DNA of 64,000 bases. It comes from Rhyzopertha dominica (Eukaryota > Arthropoda > Insecta > Coleoptera > Bostrichidae). Each line of letters opens with the position of its first letter. Position 1 is the first letter of the stretch. This document shows, piece by piece, positions 57,401-59,763 of this stretch. The notes under the pieces are model-generated. The model searched no databases. It saw only the letters and a program-made list of their open reading frames with translations, and was not told the DNA's origin. Both the position numbers and the translations under genes were made by a program. The stretch covers positions 66,712,680 through 66,776,679 of the forward strand of contig QCXZ01000137.1 in the NCBI GenBank assembly GCA_025024175.1. The letters are read 5' to 3'.

Positions 57401-59763
57401 ATGCATTCTAGAGTCCTTATTATCTAAGAAATTTAACTATTACGTTATTTGATACAAAAGCTATTACAATGGGCAGAACTGAAGAAATGGTTATTTAGCG
57501 CGCACATAAAGATCTAGGTTATTGAGTTGGTTAAACCTGCTGGTACTTCTAACACGAATACTTAACTAAGAAAGATGGTTCCAAAAATAACAAAAACGCT
57601 AACTAGTAACGACAAAAAGTTATCATCTGTGGATTCAAATGAAGCTGATGAAAGAATTCATAATCTATAGATGCTGGAATATACGGAAAATTACCTATTG
57701 TCTAGTGATACTTAGTACTTAGCCTAGTCGGAAGTAATGCTAAAATTAGCAAGAGTCAACTTAGTAAAAATACAACATTGTAATCAAAAACAGACTTTGT
57801 AAAAATACTACATTGACAGTACATCTCTTAAATATAATGTTTACAGTGACAATTTTCAAACAAGTAATTAAATCTGTGATTTGCGAGTTTAATTAAAATG
57901 GTGTGTTTAACCTTTAACGGAGACTGAACGAATCCAAATTTTAACGGCTGTAGGTTATGGCGATAGACTTCGGAGTTATCAGGAAGTTTGTCAATTGTCT
58001 AACGTGGAACACTAAAACAGACCTCCTATTATTGCACAATCTACTGTTAGTAGACTTGTTTCACGATTCCACGAAACGGGTGTTGTGAAAAATTTGCGAA
58101 GGTCTGGTCGTCCCAAATTAAACGATGAAACAAAATTAATCATTTTATTAGAAGCCAAAGAAAATCCGAACCCATCCCTGCGTCCCTACGATGTACACCT
58201 CTCACCAATGGGTAAACTTATCAAAAGGAGAAATGTTACCCTTATAAGATCTGATTGATCCATGAATTGCAGGAACACGATCCTGACCGACGCTTACATT
58301 GCGAGGTGCTGATGAGAGGATCTGATGAAGACCCTAACTTTTTAAGAAATACTTTGCTTTCCGACGAAGCGATTTTTTATTTGAATATAACAATTGTCGC
58401 TATTGGGCACGAAAAAAATCACACTTGGTTGATGAAGTACCTACGTAACATCAGCAGAAGCTTTATGTTTGGGCAGGCATCATTAGTCATGAATTATCGG
58501 TCCGTGCTTATATAGTAATGAATTTAAAATTTCTCAGATATGATTTGGTATCTGCACTGGCCGAGATATTTCCGAATGAGCGCGATACTCCAAGAGCGTC
58601 GGTACATTTGCTTCCTTGATGACGTTTTTGCCAATAGATGGATAGGTTTTAAGGCTACTCCGATTTGACTCCCTTAGATTTTTTTACTGAGGTTATTTAA
58701 AAAATAGAGTATAAGTAGAGCATCCATACACTCTGAAAGAATTACAAGCTCGTAGTTAAGCCGAAATGCGAATTCTACCTCCAGACGTTGTTAATCGGAA
58801 TGTCCATATGCGCCTTGGACAGTGTCAACTTGTAAATGAACTGCAATTTGTACACTTGGGTGTACAAAATTTTTTTTTTGCTAATTCTAAGCTTTGTTAA
58901 TTCATTAAACGGGAAGATCATGCCATGACGTATTATGTGTGAACTTTATATTTCTGCACATGATGAATAACCATTTTTAAAATTGTGTCCATTTTGATTG
59001 TTTTTTTTAATGACAAATGACATAATTATTGAATTTTTTAGATAACAAGGGCTTGAATAAGACAAAAAAATGCGTACAGACCTATTACAAAAAGAATGAT
59101 AACGTCATATCTTCTTCCGAGCTATGTCACGGCAAGGGTAAATAAATAATAAAAAATGAGGGTTTTTTGTAGAGAATTTGACGACCTGCAATTTAATAAT
59201 AACTCTCACTGAGCTACCAGTCATACAACAAGATATTTTAGAAAAACCGTTCTTAATTACGTTTGTTCTTTACCATATAAAAAATTTGCTTACTGGGAAT
59301 CTTTTCGTAATATCTATAACTGGGCAATAGCGATAGGTCGTGGAATCTACTAATAAGTAAATTCCACCGCCCTAATCGCCCATTTACACCGCCAATTTTG
59401 CCCAAATAAAGGTAATGTGCGGCAAAGACCACATGGACGTGCACCTGTCGTTTTCCCATCCTTTCGAGGGGATAGTGTCGTCGAAAGGTCAGCACGGCGA
59501 TCCCAGGTGCGTGTACGTACCGCCCTCGACGGGGCAGACGTTCTTCTCCTTCCGTATAGCGTACACGAGATGCGGCACCAAGCCCGACCTGCACGGACAG
59601 TTCTACGAGAACACCGTCGTCGTGCAGTACGATAAGGATCTGCTGGAGGTGTGGGATGAGGCGAAACGGCTGCGCTGCGAATGGTTCAACGACTACGAGA
59701 AAACTGCCTCGAAGCCGCCGATGGTCATCGCCGACCTCGACGTTATCCAGCTGGACTTCAGAG
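6339..59763 (+). CDS. ZP-domain cuticle-shaping protein, 5' part of gene (3 exons, partial)
   Basis: Joining 6339-6413, 54426-54506 and 59412-59763 gives one open frame of 169 codons plus one base. It has a signal peptide (about residues 1-25), a 27-residue linker and the first half of a zona-pellucida domain starting near Cys55. Every splice site is GT-AG, and the two internal junctions both fall between codons, so the frame needs no adjustment. From memory, the ZP part looks like the miniature/dusky/dusky-like group of insect ZP proteins, which are apical transmembrane proteins linking plasma membrane, actin and forming cuticle. I favour dusky-like but cannot exclude its paralogues, so no symbol is given. 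The second half of the ZP domain, the furin site and the membrane segment must lie downstream of 64000. Introns are about 48.0 kb and 4.9 kb. The coding exons are far more GC-rich than the surrounding DNA, most clearly exon 3. Confidence 0.85.
6414..7548. other. Intron 1, AT-rich, nothing recognised
   Basis: Very A-rich DNA (6760-7020 especially). The open frames here are short and show no family resemblance. Confidence 0.4.
7931..8290. repeat. Long inverted repeat: 168-base arms, 24-base loop
   Basis: Arms 7931-8098 and 8123-8290 are equal in length and nearly identical when one is reversed. Examples are CGCGTCAGCG against CGCTGACGCG at the outer ends and AATCCNTA against TACGGATT at the inner ends. 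The N at 8096 would be G if the arms match. The structure lies inside PLE-1. It may be a foldback copy from template switching, or an assembly or cloning artefact. Confidence 0.85.
8714..9620. mobile_element. Non-autonomous TTAA-flanked DNA transposon nested in PLE-1
   Basis: TTAA at 8710-8713 and at 9621-9624 flank imperfect terminal inverted repeats of about 28 bases. The left end begins GAGGGGCATTTACTTGGAGC; the right end reversed begins GAGGGGCGTTTACCTAGAGC. Removing the element rejoins the Penelope RT region. The TTAA target duplication is typical of piggyBac-like elements, but the ends do not start with the usual CCC, so the superfamily is inferred. No transposase is seen. An internal inverted repeat (about 9352-9382 with 9475-9511, core GTAGCTACAACGT) is present. 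Confidence 0.75.
9864..10578. other. Intron 1, nothing recognised
   Basis: AT-rich sequence. It may include the 3' remains of PLE-1, but no convincing protein or repeat signature is visible. Confidence 0.3.
10579..10797. mobile_element. TA-flanked MITE (mariner/Tc1-type)
   Basis: This is a 219-base element with about 38-base terminal inverted repeats, left CTATACTCCGATCACCGAA and right its near-exact complement. The TA dinucleotides at 10577-10578 and 10798-10799 form the target duplication. The interior is AT-rich and has no coding capacity. Confidence 0.85.
10800..11956. other. Intron 1; GC-richer unique block 11040-11730
   Basis: No gene is found. The stretch 11040-11730 is non-repetitive and richer in C and G than its surroundings, including CpG-containing words. 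That would fit an intronic enhancer, but this is inference from composition only. Confidence 0.3.
11957..13259 (-). mobile_element. LTR-retroelement remnant (errantivirus-like) with LTR-like direct repeats
   Basis: Blocks at about 11957-12084 and 13085-13210 share a series of matching words (TTTATTTTC, CTTAAAATT or CTTGAAATT, CAATTAAA or CTAATTAAA, then TTGCAA), as expected of old LTRs. Between them, on the minus strand, lies an Env-like fragment immediately next to the left repeat, which would be the 3' LTR. The gag and pol genes are missing. The repeats are strongly diverged, so the limits are approximate. Confidence 0.45.
12140..12421 (-). pseudogene. Env-like (insect errantivirus / baculovirus F-type) C-terminal fragment
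   Basis: The reading frame has a pattern I associate with the envelope-like protein of insect errantiviruses. An IFLLQIPI core is followed by an IPPKKY block, then DEEC and further cysteines at family-like spacing. It is short, contains one N, lacks the ectodomain start and the membrane anchor, and sits between degraded LTR-like repeats. It is therefore a dead fragment. The assignment comes from motif memory and is moderate. Confidence 0.45.
13467..13547 (-). repeat. Inverted partial copy of the ribozyme region in element A
   Basis: These 81 bases are the near-exact reverse complement of 13617-13697. They contain, on the minus strand, the ribozyme from TGATGAG to the element 3' end, but not the 5' strand of stem I or the first C of CTGATGA. 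The minus-strand copy therefore cannot fold into a complete ribozyme. With the + copy it can form an 81-base-pair hairpin. Confidence 0.9.
13580..13685 (+). ncRNA. Type I hammerhead ribozyme, copy A
   Basis: The core is CTGATGA at 13616-13622. Stem II is G-CTG/CAG-C with loop TAATGA (13623-13636), then GAAA at 13637-13640. Stem III is ATAGU/ACUAU with no loop (13640-13649), followed by the cleavage-site C at 13650. Stem I is in two parts: inner ACTGCA (13610-13615) with TGCAGT (13651-13656), and outer TGTCTACAC (13592-13600) with GTGTAGACA (13665-13673), extending to 13580/13685. An internal loop lies where hammerheads make their loop-loop contact. All invariant core bases are present. The loop-less stem III suggests that cleavage works best as a dimer. 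Confidence 0.9.
13710..15110. other. Intron 1, nothing recognised
   Basis: Mixed AT-rich DNA. The short open frames (for example 14057-14305) have no family resemblance. Confidence 0.3.
15117..15190 (-). repeat. tRNA-derived SINE or tRNA pseudogene fragment
   Basis: On the minus strand there is a perfect pol III B box (GGTTCGATTCC) in a TCAGG-loop-CCCGA T-arm context. It is preceded by a CCTGA/TCAGG anticodon-like stem with a 7-base loop. No acceptor stem pairs with the 5' side, and the A box is poor, so this is not a functional tRNA. The word AGTTACT occurs on both sides and may be a short target duplication. Confidence 0.5.
15191..16734. other. Intron 1, nothing firm
   Basis: AT-rich, with TATA-repeat stretches at 15475-15530. 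The block 15900-16340 looks unique, but no gene or element is recognised. Confidence 0.3.
16735..16950 (+). mobile_element. LINE reverse-transcriptase fragment
   Basis: Two adjacent frames give the catalytic region of a non-LTR RT: VLQGSIL (for VPQGSIL), then LICTNDLSHYVPNAPVTLYTND, where YTND replaces the usual YADD. One frameshift separates them. It is a short fragment of a family different from the ATT-tailed LINE. Confidence 0.65.
17341..17640 (+). pseudogene. GIY-YIG endonuclease domain of PLE-2, broken
   Basis: The frame reads NCGVYRLNCNNCNAIYIGQ followed by TGR and a stop (TAG). It then continues as RLETLEHKN with a conserved-looking EH. GVY and YIG are the two catalytic tyrosine motifs that define the domain, and the cysteine pair before YIG is typical of Penelope endonucleases. 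In active elements the domain nicks target DNA. Here an in-frame stop interrupts it. Confidence 0.8.
18443..18833 (-). mobile_element. Hammerhead-ribozyme retroelement, copy B
   Basis: This 391-base relative of copy A lies in reverse orientation, inserted in the PLE-2 tail. Read on the minus strand it has the same 5' body (GTAAGAATTTAGGATAGCAATG), a shorter inverted ribozyme arm (+ strand 18591-18641, about 51 bases), the TATATAAG word, the ribozyme, and the 3' end GCATTTT. A 16-base TACCA...TGGTA segment next to the arm is inverted relative to copy A, which suggests the hairpin arm has been re-formed independently. Confidence 0.85.
18453..18558 (-). ncRNA. Type I hammerhead ribozyme, copy B (probably impaired)
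   Basis: On the minus strand, CTGATGAG is followed by CTA-TAATGA-CAG, then GGAAA instead of CGAAA. The base pairing with G10.1 is therefore lost and the stem II end pair is A-C. Stem III (ATAGT/ACTGT) still pairs with one G-U, and the long stem I (TCTATGCCGTGTTGTCTACAC with its complement) is intact. I expect weak or no cleavage. Confidence 0.8.
19236..20504. other. Intron 1; (CATA)n and a GC-richer block
   Basis: A CATA microsatellite lies at 19795-19813. The block 19880-20260 is unique-looking and GC-richer, a possible regulatory element. The open frame on the minus strand at 19246-19479 is not recognisable. Confidence 0.3.
20505..21015 (+). mobile_element. LINE 3' end (same type as 2880-5575)
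   Basis: The C-terminal end of ORF2 reads YATQIERIQKKFCRYLYY. After a break comes LNFRRNLCDITFLYKIVHGS, with LFFLVPRANSR and SRTSHNFHSP at the spacing typical of Jockey/CR1 tails. The stop after NYVL is followed by about 50 bases and the (ATT)n terminus at 20985-21012. The last 95 codons are open, so this copy is younger than the others. Confidence 0.8.
21016..21879. other. Intron 1, nothing recognised
   Basis: AT-rich sequence without clear repeat or coding signatures. Confidence 0.3.
21880..22492 (-). mobile_element. hAT-like element end with GATACTT minisatellite
   Basis: The segment is a degenerate array of (GA)TACTTT(CG)A units, densest at 22230-22400. It ends in GTATCGATACTTTGCTACCC and AGCCCTA at 22492. 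Reversed, this is TAGGGCTGGGTAGCAAAG, the kind of end seen in hAT transposons. The opposite end is not found, so the element is truncated or the left limit is wrong. Confidence 0.45.
22493..23500. other. Intron 1; weak coding-like stretch
   Basis: Two open frames on the + strand (22531-22782, 22731-23039) contain charged, protein-like text, for example DKYDRINARRQFFAVAKDP. I recognise no family. This may be another decayed element. Confidence 0.25.
23501..23945. mobile_element. Inverted-repeat MITE, ends CATATTGTTTAAACAA
   Basis: CATATTGTTTAAACAA at 23501-23516 is the exact complement of TTGTTTAAACAATATG at 23930-23945. The 445-base interior has no coding capacity. I see no clear target duplication, so the superfamily is unknown. 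Confidence 0.6.
23946..25179. other. Intron 1, nothing firm
   Basis: There is no gene. The block 24590-24790 is less AT-rich and unique-looking. The rest is ordinary AT-rich DNA. Confidence 0.3.
25180..26540 (+). mobile_element. LINE reverse-transcriptase remnant (Jockey/CR1-like)
   Basis: ISIQLSHSQHGFIYRKSTSTN (split over frames, about 25300-25370) is followed by LSKVFDVVNHSLL (motif A, aspartate changed to Ser-Lys context) near 25420. Then come PSGVTEGSSFGPLLFLNYFND at about 25575-25640, and YPDNLIFAK in place of YADDLKIF. Later text includes VKNLGVIMDSQLTY near 25870 and an ERVQRRF C-terminal motif. Many stops show that it is dead. The order and wording match the LINEs at 2880-5575 and 20505-21015. 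Confidence 0.75.
26541..27034. other. Intron 1, nothing recognised
   Basis: AT-rich DNA between the LINE remnant and the Ginger2-like element. Confidence 0.3.
27053..27072. repeat. (TGACC)4 microsatellite
   Basis: Tandem TGACC units lie just inside the left inverted repeat of the Ginger2-like element. A shorter run recurs at 40815-40827. Confidence 0.8.
27500..27668 (+). pseudogene. Integrase-core (Ginger2/TDD-type) fragment
   Basis: Two overlapping frames give ELWPSLKLAR followed by RPHHSQ, and then VLVERSHQDGKNMLITWMAD and EKTTKWSE, ending at a stop at 27666-27668. This is the stretch around the catalytic glutamate of Gypsy-like integrases (GKPRHSQSQGSVER...ML..WM...WSEGL), with one frameshift and loss of GSVER lettering. 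Only about 55 residues survive. Confidence 0.6.
28183..28229. repeat. Perfect 47-bp palindrome (22-base arms, TTA centre)
   Basis: AACTGTAGCGGTTTTGAATG and two more bases are followed by TTA and the exact reverse complement. It lies 12 bases beyond the right end of the Ginger2-like element. Confidence 0.95.
28230..31523. other. Intron 1, no gene or element recognised
   Basis: AT-rich throughout. The stretch 30890-31500 is somewhat GC-richer and unique-looking. Open frames on the minus strand at 29291-30298 show no family resemblance. Confidence 0.3.
31524..32600 (-). mobile_element. LINE remnant, RT core and 3' end
   Basis: On the minus strand, 32274-32456 reads GVPHGSILGPTLFVLYVNDT followed by VSYTDDTNLLF. 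This is the RT B and C motifs with YTDD in place of YADD. The element runs towards lower coordinates and ends in a TAA/ATT tail at 31524-31540 preceded by the 3' sequence TTACACTAAATAAATATT. Text between these points is frameshifted. The open + strand frame at 31635-32012 overlaps this 3' part and looks like chance. Confidence 0.7.
32601..37689. other. Intron 1; GC-richer unique block 35100-35850
   Basis: About 5 kb of mostly AT-rich DNA with no recognised gene or element. The block 35100-35850 is less AT-rich, non-repetitive and contains CpG words, so it is a candidate regulatory segment. The open frames at 35546-36940 have no family resemblance. Confidence 0.3.
37690..38235 (-). mobile_element. 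mariner/Tc1-superfamily transposase remnant (copy 1)
   Basis: On the minus strand there are DTDRRMQFGAMMMD and NTLFSDAATFCLN (first catalytic D region), then QDGAPTHYV (second catalytic D region), IFPDRWTG, and MSPDLSPF in place of RSPDLTPLDFFLW (third catalytic region). The motifs are collinear over about 540 bases with frameshifts. The DRRLQF...SDEATF wording is that of the insect transposase group with an N-terminal HTH. Confidence 0.75.
38236..38539. other. Intron 1, nothing recognised
   Basis: AT-rich DNA that may include the terminal part of the adjoining transposon. Confidence 0.3.
38540..38812. mobile_element. hAT-type MITE with 8-bp target duplication
   Basis: The ends TAGGGATGCCCACGA and (reversed right end) TAGTGATGCCCACGA differ at one base. 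The flanks CAAAGAAT (38532-38539) and CAAAGAAG (38813-38820) form an 8-bp duplication. Subterminal regions are rich in GAGTCTCG or CGAGAC words in both orientations, as expected for transposase-binding repeats. The 273-base element has no coding capacity. Confidence 0.88.
38821..39594. other. Intron 1, nothing recognised
   Basis: AT-rich sequence. No repeat or coding feature is supported. Confidence 0.3.
39595..39790 (+). mobile_element. Possible LINE (RTE-like) RT C-terminal fragment
   Basis: One frame reads FVDEQMANYKESIIVGIKNG, a stop, then RMRWLEYLMTV and LKNVGKQRRVWSRKRP. This resembles the RLRWLGHLMRM...GKRRVGRPRKRW end of RTE-type reverse transcriptases. The match is short and imperfect. 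Confidence 0.3.
39830..40850. promoter_or_regulatory. GC-rich intronic island, candidate regulatory region
   Basis: About 1 kb is clearly richer in G, C and CpG (ACCGCGCGGGG, TGCGCCGGCG, GGGCGCGC, CCGCCGGC) than the AT-rich intron around it, and it shows no transposon signature. Open frames run in several phases because stops are rare, and none looks like a protein. It could be an enhancer, an alternative promoter of the ZP gene or an unannotated non-coding transcript. This is an inference from composition. Confidence 0.35.
40851..41809. other. Intron 1, nothing recognised
   Basis: A moderately GC-rich block at 41000-41340 continues the unique-looking DNA. The rest is AT-rich with no recognisable feature. 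Confidence 0.3.
41810..41925 (-). repeat. Inverted copy of PLE-3 3' end, left arm
   Basis: Reversed, this arm reads TGAGGAGAATATCCTCCGGT and so on to CACTGTGGCTAG. It matches 42571-42688 with about 10-15% difference. It contains GAAGATGGTAGCTTAGCTGC followed by CGAAACACG. Confidence 0.85.
42571..42688 (+). repeat. PLE-3 3' end, right arm
   Basis: This is the partner of 41810-41925. It contains CTGAAGATGGCAGC-TTA-GCTGCC-GAAAC, a stem-loop between CTGAAGA and GAAA that looks like the core of a degenerate hammerhead (CTGANGA...GAAA). Confidence 0.8.
42689..43564. other. Intron 1; (AAAGT)n microsatellite at 43070-43094
   Basis: There is no gene. The only clear feature is about five tandem AAAGT/GTAAA units. 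Confidence 0.4.
43565..44330 (+). repeat. Degenerate minisatellite with heat-shock-element-like words
   Basis: About seven imperfect units, spaced 68-124 bases, share a core like ATCGACGTTTCGAGA followed by ATCATAGAACATTCTAGAAA. Cores start near 43650, 43770, 43880, 44002, 44068, 44140 and 44238. The second half matches the GAAnnTTCnnGAA heat-shock element: the unit at 44084-44096 (GAATATTCTAGAA) is perfect, and neighbours have one or two changes. It shows no coding. Confidence 0.65.
44331..49261. other. Intron 1; GC-richer block 45330-45880, otherwise nothing recognised
   Basis: Nearly 5 kb without an identified element. The block 45330-45880 is richer in GC and unique-looking, a candidate regulatory segment. 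A shorter one lies at 47210-47420. Open frames such as 46847-47071 and 47533-48195 (minus) are not recognisable. Confidence 0.3.
49262..49458 (-). mobile_element. mariner/Tc1-superfamily transposase fragment (copy 2)
   Basis: The minus strand reads ESHTPMPQKLNV (for QYPQKLNVWAG), then LTGNRYLQLLGDFIDPLITR, then EKHQHFFQ. This is the segment between the first and second catalytic aspartates of the insect transposase group with DRRLQF/SDEATF motifs. Only about 65 residues remain. Confidence 0.7.
49459..50049. other. Intron 1, nothing recognised
   Basis: AT-rich sequence between a transposase scrap and a LINE. Confidence 0.3.
50050..52100 (+). mobile_element. LINE ORF2 remnant with internal deletions but intact YADD word
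   Basis: The EN-RT linker (VPSKPWFTDKF...LRNKAFQRFKRSGNP, 50098-50289) is followed by a 204-codon frame (50289-50903) with the RT N-terminal region: IKSGAIGSDNISKSML, FPDCWKIAQVKPLPKIN and DLRPVCILPTLSKVMEKI, ending near DIIAATDKNLLD. Text for motif A is missing. It resumes in another frame at about 50942 with SILGPILFTLYTS, and FYADDTQLYY lies at about 51017-51046. The C-terminal part continues to 51500 (LGLSLDTDMKFNTHINNIKK). It is less decayed than the other LINEs here but is dead. Confidence 0.85.
52101..53289. other. Intron 1, nothing recognised
   Basis: AT-rich. A short TACTGCGGTACTGGTTTCGG stretch near 52500 looks repeat-like, but no element is identified. Confidence 0.3.
53290..53572 (+). 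mobile_element. mariner transposase N-terminal remnant
   Basis: From about 53347 the frame reads GKQWCRKFKNDRTNVHDEDE. After stops and shifts, HKLCAGWVLKICTKRKK appears near 53530-53575. W..KF...RTNVHDE and KLCARWVPKML are signature stretches of mariner transposases about 60-70 residues apart in the intact protein. The catalytic part is absent. Confidence 0.7.
53573..54425. other. End of intron 1
   Basis: AT-rich DNA ending in the polypyrimidine tract and acceptor of exon 2. No element is recognised. Confidence 0.4.
54426..54506 (+). CDS. Exon 2 of ZP gene: pre-ZP linker
   Basis: This 81-base exon lies between TTTTATTTTATTCAG (ending 54425) and GAG|GTAAAGTA (GT at 54507-54508). It encodes 27 residues, including GDIWPLDRPEGMPSIQSLE. 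It runs directly into VMCGKDHM of exon 3 without breaking a codon. A short acidic/proline-rich stretch ending in a hydrophobic-acidic pair just before the first ZP cysteine is what I expect in this family. It is too short to be conspicuous alone; the matching phase and the fit to exon 3 make the call. Confidence 0.8.
54507..55189. other. Intron 2, nothing recognised
   Basis: AT-rich sequence after the exon 2 donor. Confidence 0.35.
55190..55505 (-). mobile_element. Penelope-like element (PLE-4) RT C-terminal fragment
   Basis: The minus strand reads EFSIEDDNSINFLNLTITKY followed by LEKLNFSIYTENRN. This corresponds to the INFLDLTI...KF.IYRKPT stretch of Penelope-type proteins downstream of the RT core, then FYDNEFNIIK nearer 55270. 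Stops interrupt it. Confidence 0.5.
55540..56380 (-). mobile_element. LINE endonuclease-domain remnant
   Basis: The minus strand near 56035-55920 reads VNQIDHVKKWITNTCIKT, a stop, then EGSDVNSDHYLVKIKTK. This matches the NQIDH...RGADxxSDHYLV end of apurinic-type LINE endonucleases. Downstream text (55860-55540) resembles the linker towards the RT (KWFEGDC, for KKWFDEEC). No RT domain follows. Confidence 0.65.
56381..57059. other. Intron 2, nothing recognised
   Basis: AT-rich DNA up to the target duplication of hammerhead element C. Confidence 0.35.
57074..57408 (+). mobile_element. Hammerhead-ribozyme retroelement, copy C
   Basis: This 335-base relative of copies A and B shares the 5' body (AGTAAGAATTTAG, then AAATGCCATCTGTCAGC), a TATA-like TATATAGG word (57277-57284) and the 3' ribozyme. 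It has no inverted ribozyme arm, so the arm is not needed for insertion. The exact 14-bp duplication indicates a relatively recent or undisturbed insertion in intron 2. Confidence 0.88.
57294..57399 (+). ncRNA. Type I hammerhead ribozyme, copy C
   Basis: The core is CTGATGA at 57330-57336. Stem II is G-CTA/TAG-C with loop TAATGA (57337-57350), then GAAA at 57351-57354. Stem III is ATAGA/TCTAT without a loop (57354-57363), and the cleavage-site C is at 57364. The inner stem I ACTGCA/TGCAGT is intact. The outer stem I GTCCGCAC/GTGCAGAC has one C-A mismatch. Compared with copy A, the end pairs of stems II and III and one stem I pair have changed on both sides together, so pairing is kept. Confidence 0.9.
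57423..57919. other. Intron 2, nothing recognised
   Basis: A-rich DNA before the transposase remnant. Confidence 0.35.
57920..58870 (+). mobile_element. mariner/Tc1-superfamily transposase remnant (copy 3, most complete)
   Basis: The HTH region begins YGDRLRSYQEVCQLSNVEH, followed by IIAQSTVSRLVSRFHETG and NLRRSGRPKLNDETK (about 57957-58140). Then come HELQEHDPDRRLHCEVL and NTLLSDEAIFYLN (58255-58390, first catalytic D). NRWIGFKA and a decayed LP*IFLLRLF stretch (for TPLDFFLWGYLK) follow at 58630-58700. The second catalytic region is largely lost and several frameshifts occur. The order matches the copies at 37690-38235, 49262-49458 and 63225-63850. Confidence 0.8.
58871..59411. other. End of intron 2
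   Basis: AT-rich, then a C-rich polypyrimidine tract leading to the exon 3 acceptor at 59411. No other feature is seen. Confidence 0.4.
59412..59763 (+). CDS. Exon 3 of ZP gene: N-terminal half of ZP domain
   Basis: The 352-base exon encodes residues 53-169. It starts after CCCAAATAAAG at 59411 and ends AGA-G|GTGCAT (GT at 59764-59765), leaving phase 1. Visible family features are the opening CGKDHMDVHLSFSHPFEG, SSKGQHGDPRC, STGQTFFSFRI, GQFYENTVVVQYD, EVWDEAKRLRCEW and DLDVIQLDFR. Four cysteines of the ZP-N module are present (in CGKD, DPRC, YTRC, LRCEW). The next exon should begin by completing a Gly codon and continue the domain; I find no such exon before 64000. The exon is strikingly GC-rich and free of stops or frameshifts, unlike everything else in the window, so it is under protein-level constraint. 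Confidence 0.93.

Larger units (their letters stand above)
57060..57422 (+). repeat. 14-bp target-site duplications around hammerhead element C
   Basis: TAGAGTCCTTATTA at 57060-57073 is repeated exactly at 57409-57422. Confidence 0.93.
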
